From positions 39,473 through 103,472 of the forward strand of contig NZ_JASGBQ010000006.1 of assembly GCF_030053595.1 (NCBI RefSeq): a stretch of 64,000 bases of DNA. Reading direction: 5' to 3'. Source of the DNA: Fusibacillus kribbianus (lineage in GTDB: Bacteria; Bacillota; Clostridia; Lachnospirales; Lachnospiraceae). Below the pieces are notes generated by a model. The model worked only from the letters and a program-made list of their open reading frames with translations. It was not told the origin of the DNA and made no database searches. The position numbers and the translations under genes are program-made. This document shows positions 16,736-23,518 of the stretch, one piece after another. Each line of letters starts with the position of its first letter. Positions within the stretch are counted from its first letter, which is position 1.

Positions 16736-18040
16736 ATGAATGATTACACTTTCGGAAATAAAATTTCAGAGCTGAGAAGGGGTCTTAATCTTTCCCAGAG
16801 AGAACTTGCCGAAAAGGTTGGTGTCACCAATAAGGCAGTATCGAAATGGGAAACGGGGAAATCAAAGCCGACAACGAATGTAATCAGAAAACTGGCATCA
16901 CTTTTCAATCTTGATGTTGAAGAACTGTTGTGCATGAGAGAAGAGGGAAGAGAGATGAAAATTTCAAAGATTGTGATTACTGGTGGTCCGTGTGCAGGTA
17001 AATCCACAGCAATGAGTTGGGTGCAGAATGCATTTACTCAAATGGGATATACCGTTTTGTTTGTTCCGGAAACGGCAACGGAACTGATTACCGGAGGTGT
17101 GGCACCATGGACTTGCGAAAGCAATGTTGAATATCAGAAGTGCCAGATGAAATTACAGATTGAAAAGGAAAAGATTTTTGAGCAGGCAGCACATACGATG
17201 CTGAATGACAAAGTCCTTATCGTATGTGACCGCGGCATGCTTGATAATAAGGCTTATATGAATGATCTTGAATTTTCTGAAGCAGTCCGGTTTATCCAAT
17301 CAAATGAGGTGGAACTCAGAGACAGCTATGATGCCGTATTTCATCTTGTTACTGCAGCAAAAGGTGCAGAAGAGTTCTATACTACGGCAAACAATTCTGC
17401 AAGAACCGAAACTGTTGAGGAAGCTGCAGCATTAGATGATAAACTGATTTCTGCATGGACCGGGCATCCGCATTTCCGTGTGATCGATAATACAATGACT
17501 TTTGAAGATAAAATGAAGAAACTTGTTGCAGAGATCGCTTCTTTTCTGGGAGAACCGGAACCGTATGAAATTGAGAGAAAATACCTGATTGAATATCCGG
17601 ATATCAAATGGCTGGAAAATCATCCTTCCTGCCAGCGGATTGAGATTATTCAGACATATCTTAACAGTGCTGCTGATGAAGAGGTTCGTGTGCGTCAGCG
17701 CGGCATCGGCGGAAACTACATATATTTCCAGACTGTCAAACGAAAGGTATCAGATGTAAAACGTGTCGAAATTGAACGGCGTCTTTCGCAGGCAGAATAT
17801 CTCAAACTTCTGATGGAGGCAGATACAACCAGACGTCAGATTCGGAAGACCAGATACTGTCTTACCTATGAAAATCAGTATTTTGAAATTGATCTTTATC
17901 CGTTCTGGAACGATAAGGCGATTGCTGAAATCGAACTCAGCGACGAGAACACCAGCATTGTGTTTCCTGAGCAGATTAAAGTGATTAAGGAAGTCACGGA
18001 TGATGATGCATACAAGAATGCGGCGTTGGCCAAATTATGA
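16736..18040 (+). CDS. HTH (Cro/C1) - P-loop NTPase - CYTH domain fusion protein
   Basis: 434 residues with three domains. 1-65 is a Cro/C1-type HTH (LSQRELAEKVGVTNKAVSKW). 78-270 is an AAA_28-like P-loop NTPase with Walker A GGPCAGKS (83-90) and a LIVCDRG Walker-B-like strand near 161-167. 277-434 is a CYTH/triphosphate-tunnel domain, recognised by EIERK (278-282) and the later basic and acidic tunnel strands (EVRVRQRG, TVKRKV, EIDLYPF, AEIELSDE). NTPase-CYTH pairing is known from the Ttd14-like family; the added DNA-binding domain suggests the gene senses a nucleotide or polyphosphate and acts on transcription. AAGGTGG is 5 nt upstream of the ATG at 16736. A gene of unknown function follows after 9 nt. 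Confidence 0.85.
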   Translation: MNDYTFGNKISELRRGLNLSQRELAEKVGVTNKAVSKWETGKSKPTTNVIRKLASLFNLDVEELLCMREEGREMKISKIVITGGPCAGKSTAMSWVQNAFTQMGYTVLFVPETATELITGGVAPWTCESNVEYQKCQMKLQIEKEKIFEQAAHTMLNDKVLIVCDRGMLDNKAYMNDLEFSEAVRFIQSNEVELRDSYDAVFHLVTAAKGAEEFYTTANNSARTETVEEAAALDDKLISAWTGHPHFRVIDNTMTFEDKMKKLVAEIASFLGEPEPYEIERKYLIEYPDIKWLENHPSCQRIEIIQTYLNSAADEEVRVRQRGIGGNYIYFQTVKRKVSDVKRVEIERRLSQAEYLKLLMEADTTRRQIRKTRYCLTYENQYFEIDLYPFWNDKAIAEIELSDENTSIVFPEQIKVIKEVTDDDAYKNAALAKL

Positions 18041-18049
18041 GGTGAAAAT

Positions 18050-18637
18050 ATGGGATTATTGGATGTGATATTTGGAAAGAAGGGAAAGGGGACAACACCA
18101 GCCCAGCCTGCAGTTTTCACGGAGAAAATGATGACATCTCAGCTGCCGGCCCTGTATTTACAGGAGAACCAAACGGTTTATCGCAACAATTATGTCAGAC
18201 GCCTGGAAAGCATTGGCTTCAAACAGAAAGATGCAGAAAAGATGTTTGATTTTGAATGTGAAGTGATCCGTAAGTTTAATAAGCAGTATTTATTACATCC
18301 CCAGTTTACGAAAATGTGGTTTTTCGGTCTTAAGCAGCCATTTTTCCGGCAGTATCCCAAAACGAAGGCGGATATTCTGAAGGAACGATATTTGACTGTG
18401 AGCGAATTGTGTAAGATCATTGATGAGGCGGAATGGCATTTCTGGAATAGCCATGAACAAGAGCTTCCGGATGGTGTATGGGGAGAAATCTGTGAATGGC
18501 GCCTGAAAGGACCGGGAGCGGCTTTTGCAATCCGGTATTTTGAGATGATTGAGAAAGAGACTGGTATTCCGGGAGAAAGTATTGCAAAATTATCTTCAGA
18601 GCAGGGAAAACATTTAAATCTGTATAAATGGCATTAA
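18050..18637 (+). CDS. Conserved hypothetical protein, partner of the CYTH fusion
   Basis: 195 residues, predicted soluble, no signal peptide or membrane segment. The N-terminus MGLLDVIFGKKGKG is basic and could be a membrane-surface or nucleic-acid contact. The body is helical and aromatic-rich (MWFFGLKQPFFRQYP, AEWHFWNSHEQ). I do not recognise the family and no catalytic motif is evident. It starts 9 nt after the HTH-NTPase-CYTH stop with GAGGTG as ribosome binding site, so the two are almost surely co-transcribed. Confidence 0.7.
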   Translation: MGLLDVIFGKKGKGTTPAQPAVFTEKMMTSQLPALYLQENQTVYRNNYVRRLESIGFKQKDAEKMFDFECEVIRKFNKQYLLHPQFTKMWFFGLKQPFFRQYPKTKADILKERYLTVSELCKIIDEAEWHFWNSHEQELPDGVWGEICEWRLKGPGAAFAIRYFEMIEKETGIPGESIAKLSSEQGKHLNLYKWH

Positions 18638-18645
18638 TCTGCGGG

Positions 18646-18675
18646 TGCATAAAATCCCCCTGTTTACAGATACTA
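18646..18675 (+). promoter_or_regulatory. Sigma-G-like promoter of spoVT
   Basis: TGCATA (18646-18651), a 17-bp spacer and GATACTA (18669-18675). This closely fits the forespore sigma-G consensus (TGMATA...CATWMTA; a single G for C at the first -10 base). B. subtilis spoVT is a known sigma-G gene, so element and gene agree. Confidence 0.7.
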
Positions 18676-18716
18676 TTTCCAGCGATGGAAAGTACAGTAA
18701 ATGGAGGAATTTTAAT

Positions 18717-19265
18717 ATGAAAGCTACAGGAATTGTGCGCCGCATCGACGACCTCGGCCGGGTGGTCATTCCCAAGGAAATCCGCCGTACCCTGCGGCTC
18801 AGGGAGGGAACTCCCCTGGAGATATTCACCGACAGGGAAGGAGAGATCATCCTGAAGAAATATTCGCCCATGGCGGAGCTTTCGAGCTTTGCAAAGCAGT
18901 ATGCCGATGCGCTGGCTCAATCCACCGGACTTGCGGTGTGCATTACGGACAGGGATCAGGTCGTTGCGGTAGCCGGCGGTCTGAAAAAGGATCTGCTGCA
19001 GAAAAGCATAAGCAAAACACTGGAACAGTCCATCATGGAGAGGAACAACGTGGTGGCGGATGGGACCGATGGACGTCTGATTCCCATTACCGATGAGGAT
19101 GCAGACGGGTATTCCGGTCAGGTGACGGCGGTCATTTTGTGTGAGGGGGATGCCATCGGTGCCGTGATCCTTTTGTCGAAGGATCCCCAGTACAGGGTAG
19201 GGACCCTGGAGCAGAAGCTTGCGCTGACGGCGGCCGGTTTTCTGGGAAGGCAGATGGAAAGCTGA
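18717..19265 (+). CDS. spoVT: Stage V sporulation protein T
   Basis: 182-residue forespore transcription regulator. Residues 1-50 form the AbrB-type swapped-hairpin DNA-binding domain (MKATGIVRRIDDLGRVVIPK, then EIRRTLRLREGTPLEIF). Residues ~55-178 form the GAF-like domain that distinguishes SpoVT from AbrB. It modulates sigma-G-dependent genes late in spore development. GGAGG lies 9 nt before ATG 18717, and a sigma-G-like promoter lies immediately upstream. It heads the conserved block with mazG, hup, rqcP, yabP, yabQ and divIC, as in Bacillus, where the neighbours are yabM and yabN. Confidence 0.95.
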   Translation: MKATGIVRRIDDLGRVVIPKEIRRTLRLREGTPLEIFTDREGEIILKKYSPMAELSSFAKQYADALAQSTGLAVCITDRDQVVAVAGGLKKDLLQKSISKTLEQSIMERNNVVADGTDGRLIPITDEDADGYSGQVTAVILCEGDAIGAVILLSKDPQYRVGTLEQKLALTAAGFLGRQMES

Positions 19266-19341
19266 GTGAAAAGCAGAGGGAAAGGCTGAGGGAAACGAGG
19301 ACAAAGAGATAAAGCATGCCGAAGGGCAGGAGGATAAGAGG

Positions 19342-19752
19342 ATGGAGACAAAAGAATACTATACCTTTGAGGAACTGGAAGAGATCATTGCAGAACTCCG
19401 ATCGGACCATGGCTGTCCCTGGGACAGGGCTCAGACCCATGAATCTCTGAAAAAATGCCTTCAGGATGAATGCGATGAGGTACAGGCAGCCATTGATAAT
19501 CAGGATATGGAAAACCTCTGCGAGGAGCTGGGAGATATTCTCCTGCAGGTGATGCTCCACAGCAGGATCGCGGAGGAGGCGGGAGACTTCACGGTGAGGG
19601 ATGTGATTTCCGTGCTGTGCAGGAAGATGATACGGCGCCATCCCCATGTTTTTGGTGGGGAAAGCTGCGGAACTCCGGAGGAGAGCAAGGCACGGTGGGA
19701 TGAGATCAAACGTCAGGAAAAGGAAGCCAGAAAAAACGGGGTTAAGCTTTAG
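19342..19752 (+). CDS. mazG: MazG nucleotide pyrophosphohydrolase, single domain
   Basis: 136-residue all-helical house-cleaning pyrophosphohydrolase that removes non-canonical or toxic nucleoside triphosphates. [19 protein letters not shown] and the metal-binding pattern EExxE...ELGDI (DECDE near residue 37, EELGDIL near 55) are characteristic. It is a single MazG domain, unlike E. coli MazG (two) or Bacillus YabN (a methylase fused to MazG). AGGAGGATAAGAGG lies before the ATG. It lies between spoVT and hup. Confidence 0.93.
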   Translation: METKEYYTFEELEEIIAELRSDHGCPWDRAQTHESLKKCLQDECDEVQAAIDNQDMENLCEELGDILLQVMLHSRIAEEAGDFTVRDVISVLCRKMIRRHPHVFGGESCGTPEESKARWDEIKRQEKEARKNGVKL

Positions 19753-19768
19753 GAATGAAGGAATTTCC

Positions 19769-19797
19769 TTGACAAATCGCCTGTATGAGTTTATAAA
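19769..19797 (+). promoter_or_regulatory. hup promoter
   Basis: TTGACA (19769-19774), a 17-bp spacer and TATAAA (19792-19797). This near-consensus vegetative promoter fits the high expression expected for HU. The start codon is 55 bp further on. Confidence 0.8.
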
Positions 19798-19852
19798 TAA
19801 TTGGAGAGCAATATTGATTTCCATGAACAAAACCGTAGGAGGAACAGTTACT

Positions 19853-20128
19853 ATGAACAAAACTGAGTTGATTGCAGCCGTAGCTGAGAAGGCTGAGCTG
19901 TCTAAGAAGGACGCAGAGAAGGCAGTTAAAGCTTTGACTGAGGCTGTTGCAGAAGAGCTTAAAAAGGGTGGAAAGGTTCAGCTGGTTGGCTTCGGTACCT
20001 TCGAAGTATCCGAGAGAGCTGCCAGAGAGGGAAGAAATCCGCAGACCGGCGCTGCCATGAAGATCGCTGCTTCCAAGATGCCCAAGTTTAAGGCTGGTAA
20101 GGCTCTGAAGGACATGATCAACGCATAA
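19853..20128 (+). CDS. hup: HU family DNA-binding protein
   Basis: 91-residue histone-like nucleoid protein. It begins [20 protein letters not shown] and contains the [20 protein letters not shown] beta-arm (about 47-66) that inserts into the DNA minor groove. Length and sequence fit the HBsu type. It has its own strong promoter, AGGAGG before the ATG, and a terminator directly after, so it is a separately expressed unit inside the sporulation block. Confidence 0.96.
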   Translation: MNKTELIAAVAEKAELSKKDAEKAVKALTEAVAEELKKGGKVQLVGFGTFEVSERAAREGRNPQTGAAMKIAASKMPKFKAGKALKDMINA

Positions 20129-20158
20129 TCTGCACAGATAGATGAAACGCAGAGAGTA

Positions 20159-20191
20159 AGGCTGCCGCAGGCATTGCGGCAGCCTTTTTTT
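20159..20191 (+). terminator. Terminator of hup
   Basis: An 11-bp GC-rich stem (20159-20169 with 20175-20185) is followed by a T run to 20191. It abuts the ribosome binding site of rqcP (GGAGGA at 20193), so rqcP depends on read-through or on transcripts starting elsewhere. Confidence 0.85.
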
Positions 20192-20204
20192 CGGAGGAAC
20201 AGGC

Positions 20205-20444
20205 ATGAGACTGGATAAATTTTTAAAGGTATCCCGCATTATCAAGCGCCGTACCATTGCCAACGAAGCGTGTGACGGCGGCAGAGTGCTTGTCAATGAC
20301 AAGCCGGCAAAGGCATCTCTCAACGTCAAGGTGGGGGATATCATTGAGGTACAGTTCGGGAACCGTTCGGTGAAGGCGGAGGTGCTGAAGGTTCAGGAAA
20401 GCACCAGGAAAGAGGATGCCGGAGAAATGTTCCGTTATCTGTAA
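20205..20444 (+). CDS. rqcP: RNA-binding S4 protein RqcP (YabO)
   Basis: 79 residues, essentially one S4 RNA-binding domain (MRLDKFLKVSRIIKRRTIAN start, then VLVNDKPAKASLNVKVGDII). RqcP works with RqcH on stalled 50S subunits to add alanine tails in ribosome quality control, and before that role was known the gene was called yabO. The position before yabP-yabQ-divIC matches Bacillus. GGAGGA is 6 nt upstream of the ATG. Confidence 0.93.
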   Translation: MRLDKFLKVSRIIKRRTIANEACDGGRVLVNDKPAKASLNVKVGDIIEVQFGNRSVKAEVLKVQESTRKEDAGEMFRYL

Positions 20445-20518
20445 CAGGAGGCCCTTCATACCAGACGCTTTTTTTGCATAGAATCCCAATAGGAGCTTGT
20501 GCAGAAGGGAGCGGTAAA

Positions 20519-20806
20519 ATGGAGGAACAGAGACAGCGGATCAAGGCTCACAAGATGATGGTGGATAAACGTTCCAATGCCATGATAAGCGGTGTGGACG
20601 ATGTGGTTTCTTTTGATGAAAAGACTGTGATCCTGGAGACGACCCTCGGGCTTCTTACCATCAAGGGCGAGGAACTGAAGGTGAACCGGCTGACGGTGGA
20701 GCAGGGTGAGGTGGAACTGGGAGGACGGATGGACAGCTTTGTCTATACGGAGGGTCATGGAAGAAGGGGCCAGGGAGAATCCATCTGGAGCAGGCTGTTT
20801 AAATGA
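20519..20806 (+). CDS. yabP: Sporulation protein YabP
   Basis: 95-residue YabP-family protein expressed in the mother cell and required for normal spore development, possibly a coat-morphogenesis factor. The pattern AMISGVDDVVSFDEKTVILETT, read in two parts (AMISGVDDVVSF and DEKTVILETT), and LTIKGEELKVNRLTVEQGE are diagnostic. AAGGGA is 8 nt upstream of the ATG. The stop codon overlaps the yabQ start by 4 nt (ATGA), showing translational coupling. Length is normal. Confidence 0.92.
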   Translation: MEEQRQRIKAHKMMVDKRSNAMISGVDDVVSFDEKTVILETTLGLLTIKGEELKVNRLTVEQGEVELGGRMDSFVYTEGHGRRGQGESIWSRLFK

Positions 20807-21459
20807 TGAGCATGATGATCCGCGAAGAAGCAGATTTTCTGCTGGTATCGGTGCTGTGGGGCGTTGGCCTGACGGTTCTTTATGACGGTCTTCGGATCCT
20901 GCGAATCGCGGTGAGACACGCCGCCTTCATGACGGCCATCGAGGATCTTCTGTATTGGATCGTGACTTTCTTTGCGGTTTTTCTGCTGCTCTTTTCCATG
21001 AATGACGGAAAAGTCCGCTGGTATGCCCTGGCCGGAGCCCTGGCGGGAATGTGGCTTTACCATATTACCGTGAGCCGTTTCCTTGTAAAATGGCTGGGGA
21101 CGGCTCTTGGATTTGTTCTCAAATATCTGGGAAAGCTTCTGGCCTTTGCCGTAAAGGGACTTGCCTTTCCGGTGAAATCCGTCGGGAGGCTATTGAAAAA
21201 GCCGGTGAGATGGCTTACAATAAAAAAAAGAGACATAAAAAAAGACAGAGCAGCAGGGGAAAGGAGCCGTGAAGGAAAGGGTGGCAGCAGGCGGAAGAAG
21301 AAAAAAGTACCGGAAACAAAACAAAAAGGTCCTTCTGGGGATCGTACTGGTGGCGGCGCTCTTCGGCGGGATCCTTCTTTACAGGACAAAGCTTCTTCAG
21401 GCCAGAGACGCCGACTACGCGGCCAGAGAGGCCGAGCTTCAGGCTCAGATCGACGATGA
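20803..21459 (+). CDS. yabQ: Spore cortex biosynthesis protein YabQ, 3' end overrunning divIC
   Basis: YabQ is a membrane protein needed for spore cortex formation. The first ~110 residues show the conserved start (REEADFLLVSVLWGVGLTVLYD) and four or so hydrophobic segments. The frame as read gives 218 residues, with a basic, low-complexity tail overlapping divIC by 191 nt in another frame. At 21222-21229 there is an A8 run (and A7 at 21237-21243). One extra A there would end YabQ at TGA 21270-21272, a normal 156-residue protein whose stop overlaps the divIC GTG start. The overlap is therefore probably due to an indel, a sequencing error or transcriptional slippage. Confidence 0.85.
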   Translation: MMSMMIREEADFLLVSVLWGVGLTVLYDGLRILRIAVRHAAFMTAIEDLLYWIVTFFAVFLLLFSMNDGKVRWYALAGALAGMWLYHITVSRFLVKWLGTALGFVLKYLGKLLAFAVKGLAFPVKSVGRLLKKPVRWLTIKKRDIKKDRAAGERSREGKGGSRRKKKKVPETKQKGPSGDRTGGGALRRDPSLQDKASSGQRRRLRGQRGRASGSDRR

Positions 21460-21595
21460 GCAGGAAAAATCGGAGGAGCTTAAGGAGCGGGAGATCTTTG
21501 TGCAGACAAAACAGTATATCGAGGAGATCGCAAAGACAAAGCTGGGGCTTGTAAAGCCGGGCGAGATTTTGATAAAACCAAAGAGCGAGGAATAA
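21269..21595 (+). CDS. divIC: Septum formation initiator (DivIC/FtsB family)
   Basis: 108-residue bitopic division protein. A basic cytoplasmic N-terminus of ~20 residues is followed by one membrane segment (LLGIVLVAALFGGILLY) and an extracytoplasmic coiled coil (AREAELQAQIDDEQEKSEELK). The C-terminus is FtsB-like (EEIAKTKLGLVKPGEI). It joins FtsL and DivIB in the divisome. The start is GTG at 21269 with AAGGAG only 2 nt away, which is unusually close; GTG 21281 is an alternative. The gene overlaps the yabQ frame (see yabQ). Confidence 0.92.
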   Translation: MKERVAAGGRRKKYRKQNKKVLLGIVLVAALFGGILLYRTKLLQARDADYAAREAELQAQIDDEQEKSEELKEREIFVQTKQYIEEIAKTKLGLVKPGEILIKPKSEE

Positions 21596-21600
21596 GACGA

Positions 21601-21662
21601 GGAGTGTTGTACAATGATCTGAAATCTGAATGATTTCGGGTCAGGCGCAGCGCTCCTTTTTT
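21601..21662 (+). terminator. Terminator after divIC
   Basis: GGAGTGTTG (21601-21609) pairs with CAGCGCTCC (21648-21656), including two G-U pairs; a second hairpin lies inside and TTTTTT follows. It separates divIC from the separately regulated spoIIE. Confidence 0.7.
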
Positions 21663-21675
21663 GTGCGGATTTTGC

Positions 21676-21741
21676 CGTCGAAATATTTTCATGAGGGGCT
21701 CTTACGTTTCGACAGTCTTCCCGCAGGAGGAACGTTATAAT
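21676..21741 (+). promoter_or_regulatory. spoIIE promoter with Spo0A-type boxes
   Basis: A consensus -10 TATAAT (21736-21741) has no good -35 at 17 bp. Instead TTCGACA, the complement of the Spo0A box TGTCGAA, lies 21 bp upstream (21708-21714). A one-mismatch box CGTCGAA sits at 21676-21682. In B. subtilis spoIIE is transcribed by sigma-A and activated by Spo0A~P from boxes at the -35 with unusual spacing, which matches this layout. Confidence 0.7.
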
Positions 21742-21763
21742 AGTTTCTCAGGGAGGTATTGTC

Positions 21764-23422
21764 ATGAAAAAAGAGACATTTATCCGTGCGGTCCTGGCCC
21801 TGCTCACGGGCTTTGTGCTCACTGCCTTTCTTGTCCAGGGGAAGACGCTGGCAGCGGTGGTGAGGATCGCCATGTATTTCAGCGTTTTGTTTGTGGGCTA
21901 CAAGTACGGCGCAGGGGTCGGGGCTGTAGCCGGGACAGGCTGCGGAGTGATAGAAACGATTCTGCAGGCGGATGTTTCTGCCATGGGGATCCTGTGTCTG
22001 ACGGGGGTTCTGGCCGGAGGATTCCGAAGCCTCGGAAAGATGGGAAGCACCCTGGGATTTCTGGCCGGTGCAGCGGCTCTGGGGATACTGTATCTTCCGG
22101 CGCGCGGCGTCGGGGAAATGGGAGAGCTTGTGACGGCGGCGGCAGCATTTCTTCTGGTGCCGGGAAGCCTGTGCCGGCAGACCCGGGTAAAAAAAGAAAC
22201 GGTACGCCCGTTTTCCATATATATGCCGGGAAAGGAACGAACAGCGGCCCAGAGGATCCGGTCTGTTTCTGATTCCATGGAACGGCTGGCAAAGACCTTC
22301 TGTCAGAGCGGCGGAGCTTATGAGGAACAGGATGAAAATGTTGTGGAGGAGGGAATACCTGTGATTGCGGGAGATACGGCGGCGCTTCCTTTGGAGGAGC
22401 TTGTGTGGAAAAACCGGTATGAGGAGTGTCGGGGAGTCATGGCGGAAAGCTTTCGGGAGATGGAACGGATTCTGGAAGAGCTGTCTACGGATATTGATGC
22501 CACCGGAGATGTTTCCGGGCAGTATCGGGACAGGCTTAAAAGAGAGCTTAAGCTTCGACGGGTAAGGCTGGACAACCTGATGCTTTTGGAAAAGGAAGGA
22601 GAGAAACGGGAAATTTACCTGACACTTCACGCGGCGGGCAACCGCTGCATGACCGTGAGAGAGCTTGCCGAGACCGTAAGCCGGGTCATGGGAGAAAAAT
22701 TCATTCCCTCTCTGGACTGCAGAAGGATCGTTACGAGGGAGAGCTGTACGGTGCGGCTGATCAAGGCACCAAAATATATGATGCTCCACGGGATCGCCAG
22801 GGCGTCGAAGGAAAGCCGGGAGCCGTCCGGAGATAATTTTACCTTCTGCCAGCTTCCCGGTGGCAGGATGCTCTTCGGCGTGGCCGACGGAATGGGCTCC
22901 GGAAGCAGAGCCTTCCGGGACAGCGAGGTGGTCATGGAGCTGGCGGAGCAGCTTCTTTCCAGCGGCTTCGGCCTGACGCAGGCGCTGAGACTGGTCAATG
23001 CAGTTCTGCTTCTGAAGGAACAGGAGCAGAGGCCCATCACCGTGGATCTGGCTGTGGCTGACCTTTACACCGGCTGCTGCCGGTTTGTAAAGGCGGGCGG
23101 AGTCACCACCTTTATCAAAAAGGGAAAACGGATCGAGGCCATCCGGGCCGAGGGGCTGCCGGCGGGAGTTCTCAAAAATGCCCGGCCGGAATATGTGGAG
23201 AAGGATCTGGAGGACGGGGATAAGATCATCATGGTGACCGATGGAGTGCTGGACGCCCTTACCGGAGACGACAAGGAGGAAACCATGCGGGAGATCCTTT
23301 CCTGTATGTCCGGCGAGAATCTTCAGGACACAGCCGATGAGATCCTGCATTATGCCAGACTTTCCGAGGAAAACTGCCGGGATGATATGACTGTGCTGGC
23401 AGTGGGAATCTGGAAGGCCTGA
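21764..23422 (+). CDS. spoIIE: Stage II sporulation protein E, PP2C-type phosphatase
   Basis: 552 residues. A hydrophobic region (~1-140, about five membrane segments) is followed by a helical linker domain and a C-terminal PP2C/SpoIIE phosphatase domain (~340-552). Metal-binding aspartates are visible in SGDNF (Asp357), VADGMGSGS (Asp375), MVTDGVLD and the final RDDMTVLAV. SpoIIE dephosphorylates SpoIIAA to release sigma-F in the forespore and acts at the polar septum. B. subtilis SpoIIE has ~827 residues and ten membrane segments, so this form is short in its membrane half. GGGAGG precedes the ATG. It is controlled by the Spo0A-type promoter upstream and followed by tilS, as in many clostridia. 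Confidence 0.94.
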   Translation: MKKETFIRAVLALLTGFVLTAFLVQGKTLAAVVRIAMYFSVLFVGYKYGAGVGAVAGTGCGVIETILQADVSAMGILCLTGVLAGGFRSLGKMGSTLGFLAGAAALGILYLPARGVGEMGELVTAAAAFLLVPGSLCRQTRVKKETVRPFSIYMPGKERTAAQRIRSVSDSMERLAKTFCQSGGAYEEQDENVVEEGIPVIAGDTAALPLEELVWKNRYEECRGVMAESFREMERILEELSTDIDATGDVSGQYRDRLKRELKLRRVRLDNLMLLEKEGEKREIYLTLHAAGNRCMTVRELAETVSRVMGEKFIPSLDCRRIVTRESCTVRLIKAPKYMMLHGIARASKESREPSGDNFTFCQLPGGRMLFGVADGMGSGSRAFRDSEVVMELAEQLLSSGFGLTQALRLVNAVLLLKEQEQRPITVDLAVADLYTGCCRFVKAGGVTTFIKKGKRIEAIRAEGLPAGVLKNARPEYVEKDLEDGDKIIMVTDGVLDALTGDDKEETMREILSCMSGENLQDTADEILHYARLSEENCRDDMTVLAVGIWKA

Positions 23423-23442
23423 ACTTTCACATCCGCCGTTAT

Positions 23443-23471
23443 TTGACGAATATTTCAATATAGAGTATGAT
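23443..23471 (+). promoter_or_regulatory. tilS promoter
   Basis: TTGACG (23443-23448), a 17-bp spacer and TATGAT (23466-23471), 48 bp before the tilS start. It gives tilS-hpt-ftsH a vegetative promoter separate from spoIIE. Confidence 0.75.
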
Positions 23472-23518
23472 AGAATCATAAAAAACGGTGGACAGCCGGT
23501 GGAAAATGAGGGAGCGGC

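Noticed and set aside
20380..20520. Sigma-E promoter before yabP
   Set aside because: CATACCA (20455-20461) resembles a sigma-E -10 but no matching -35 is found at the right distance.
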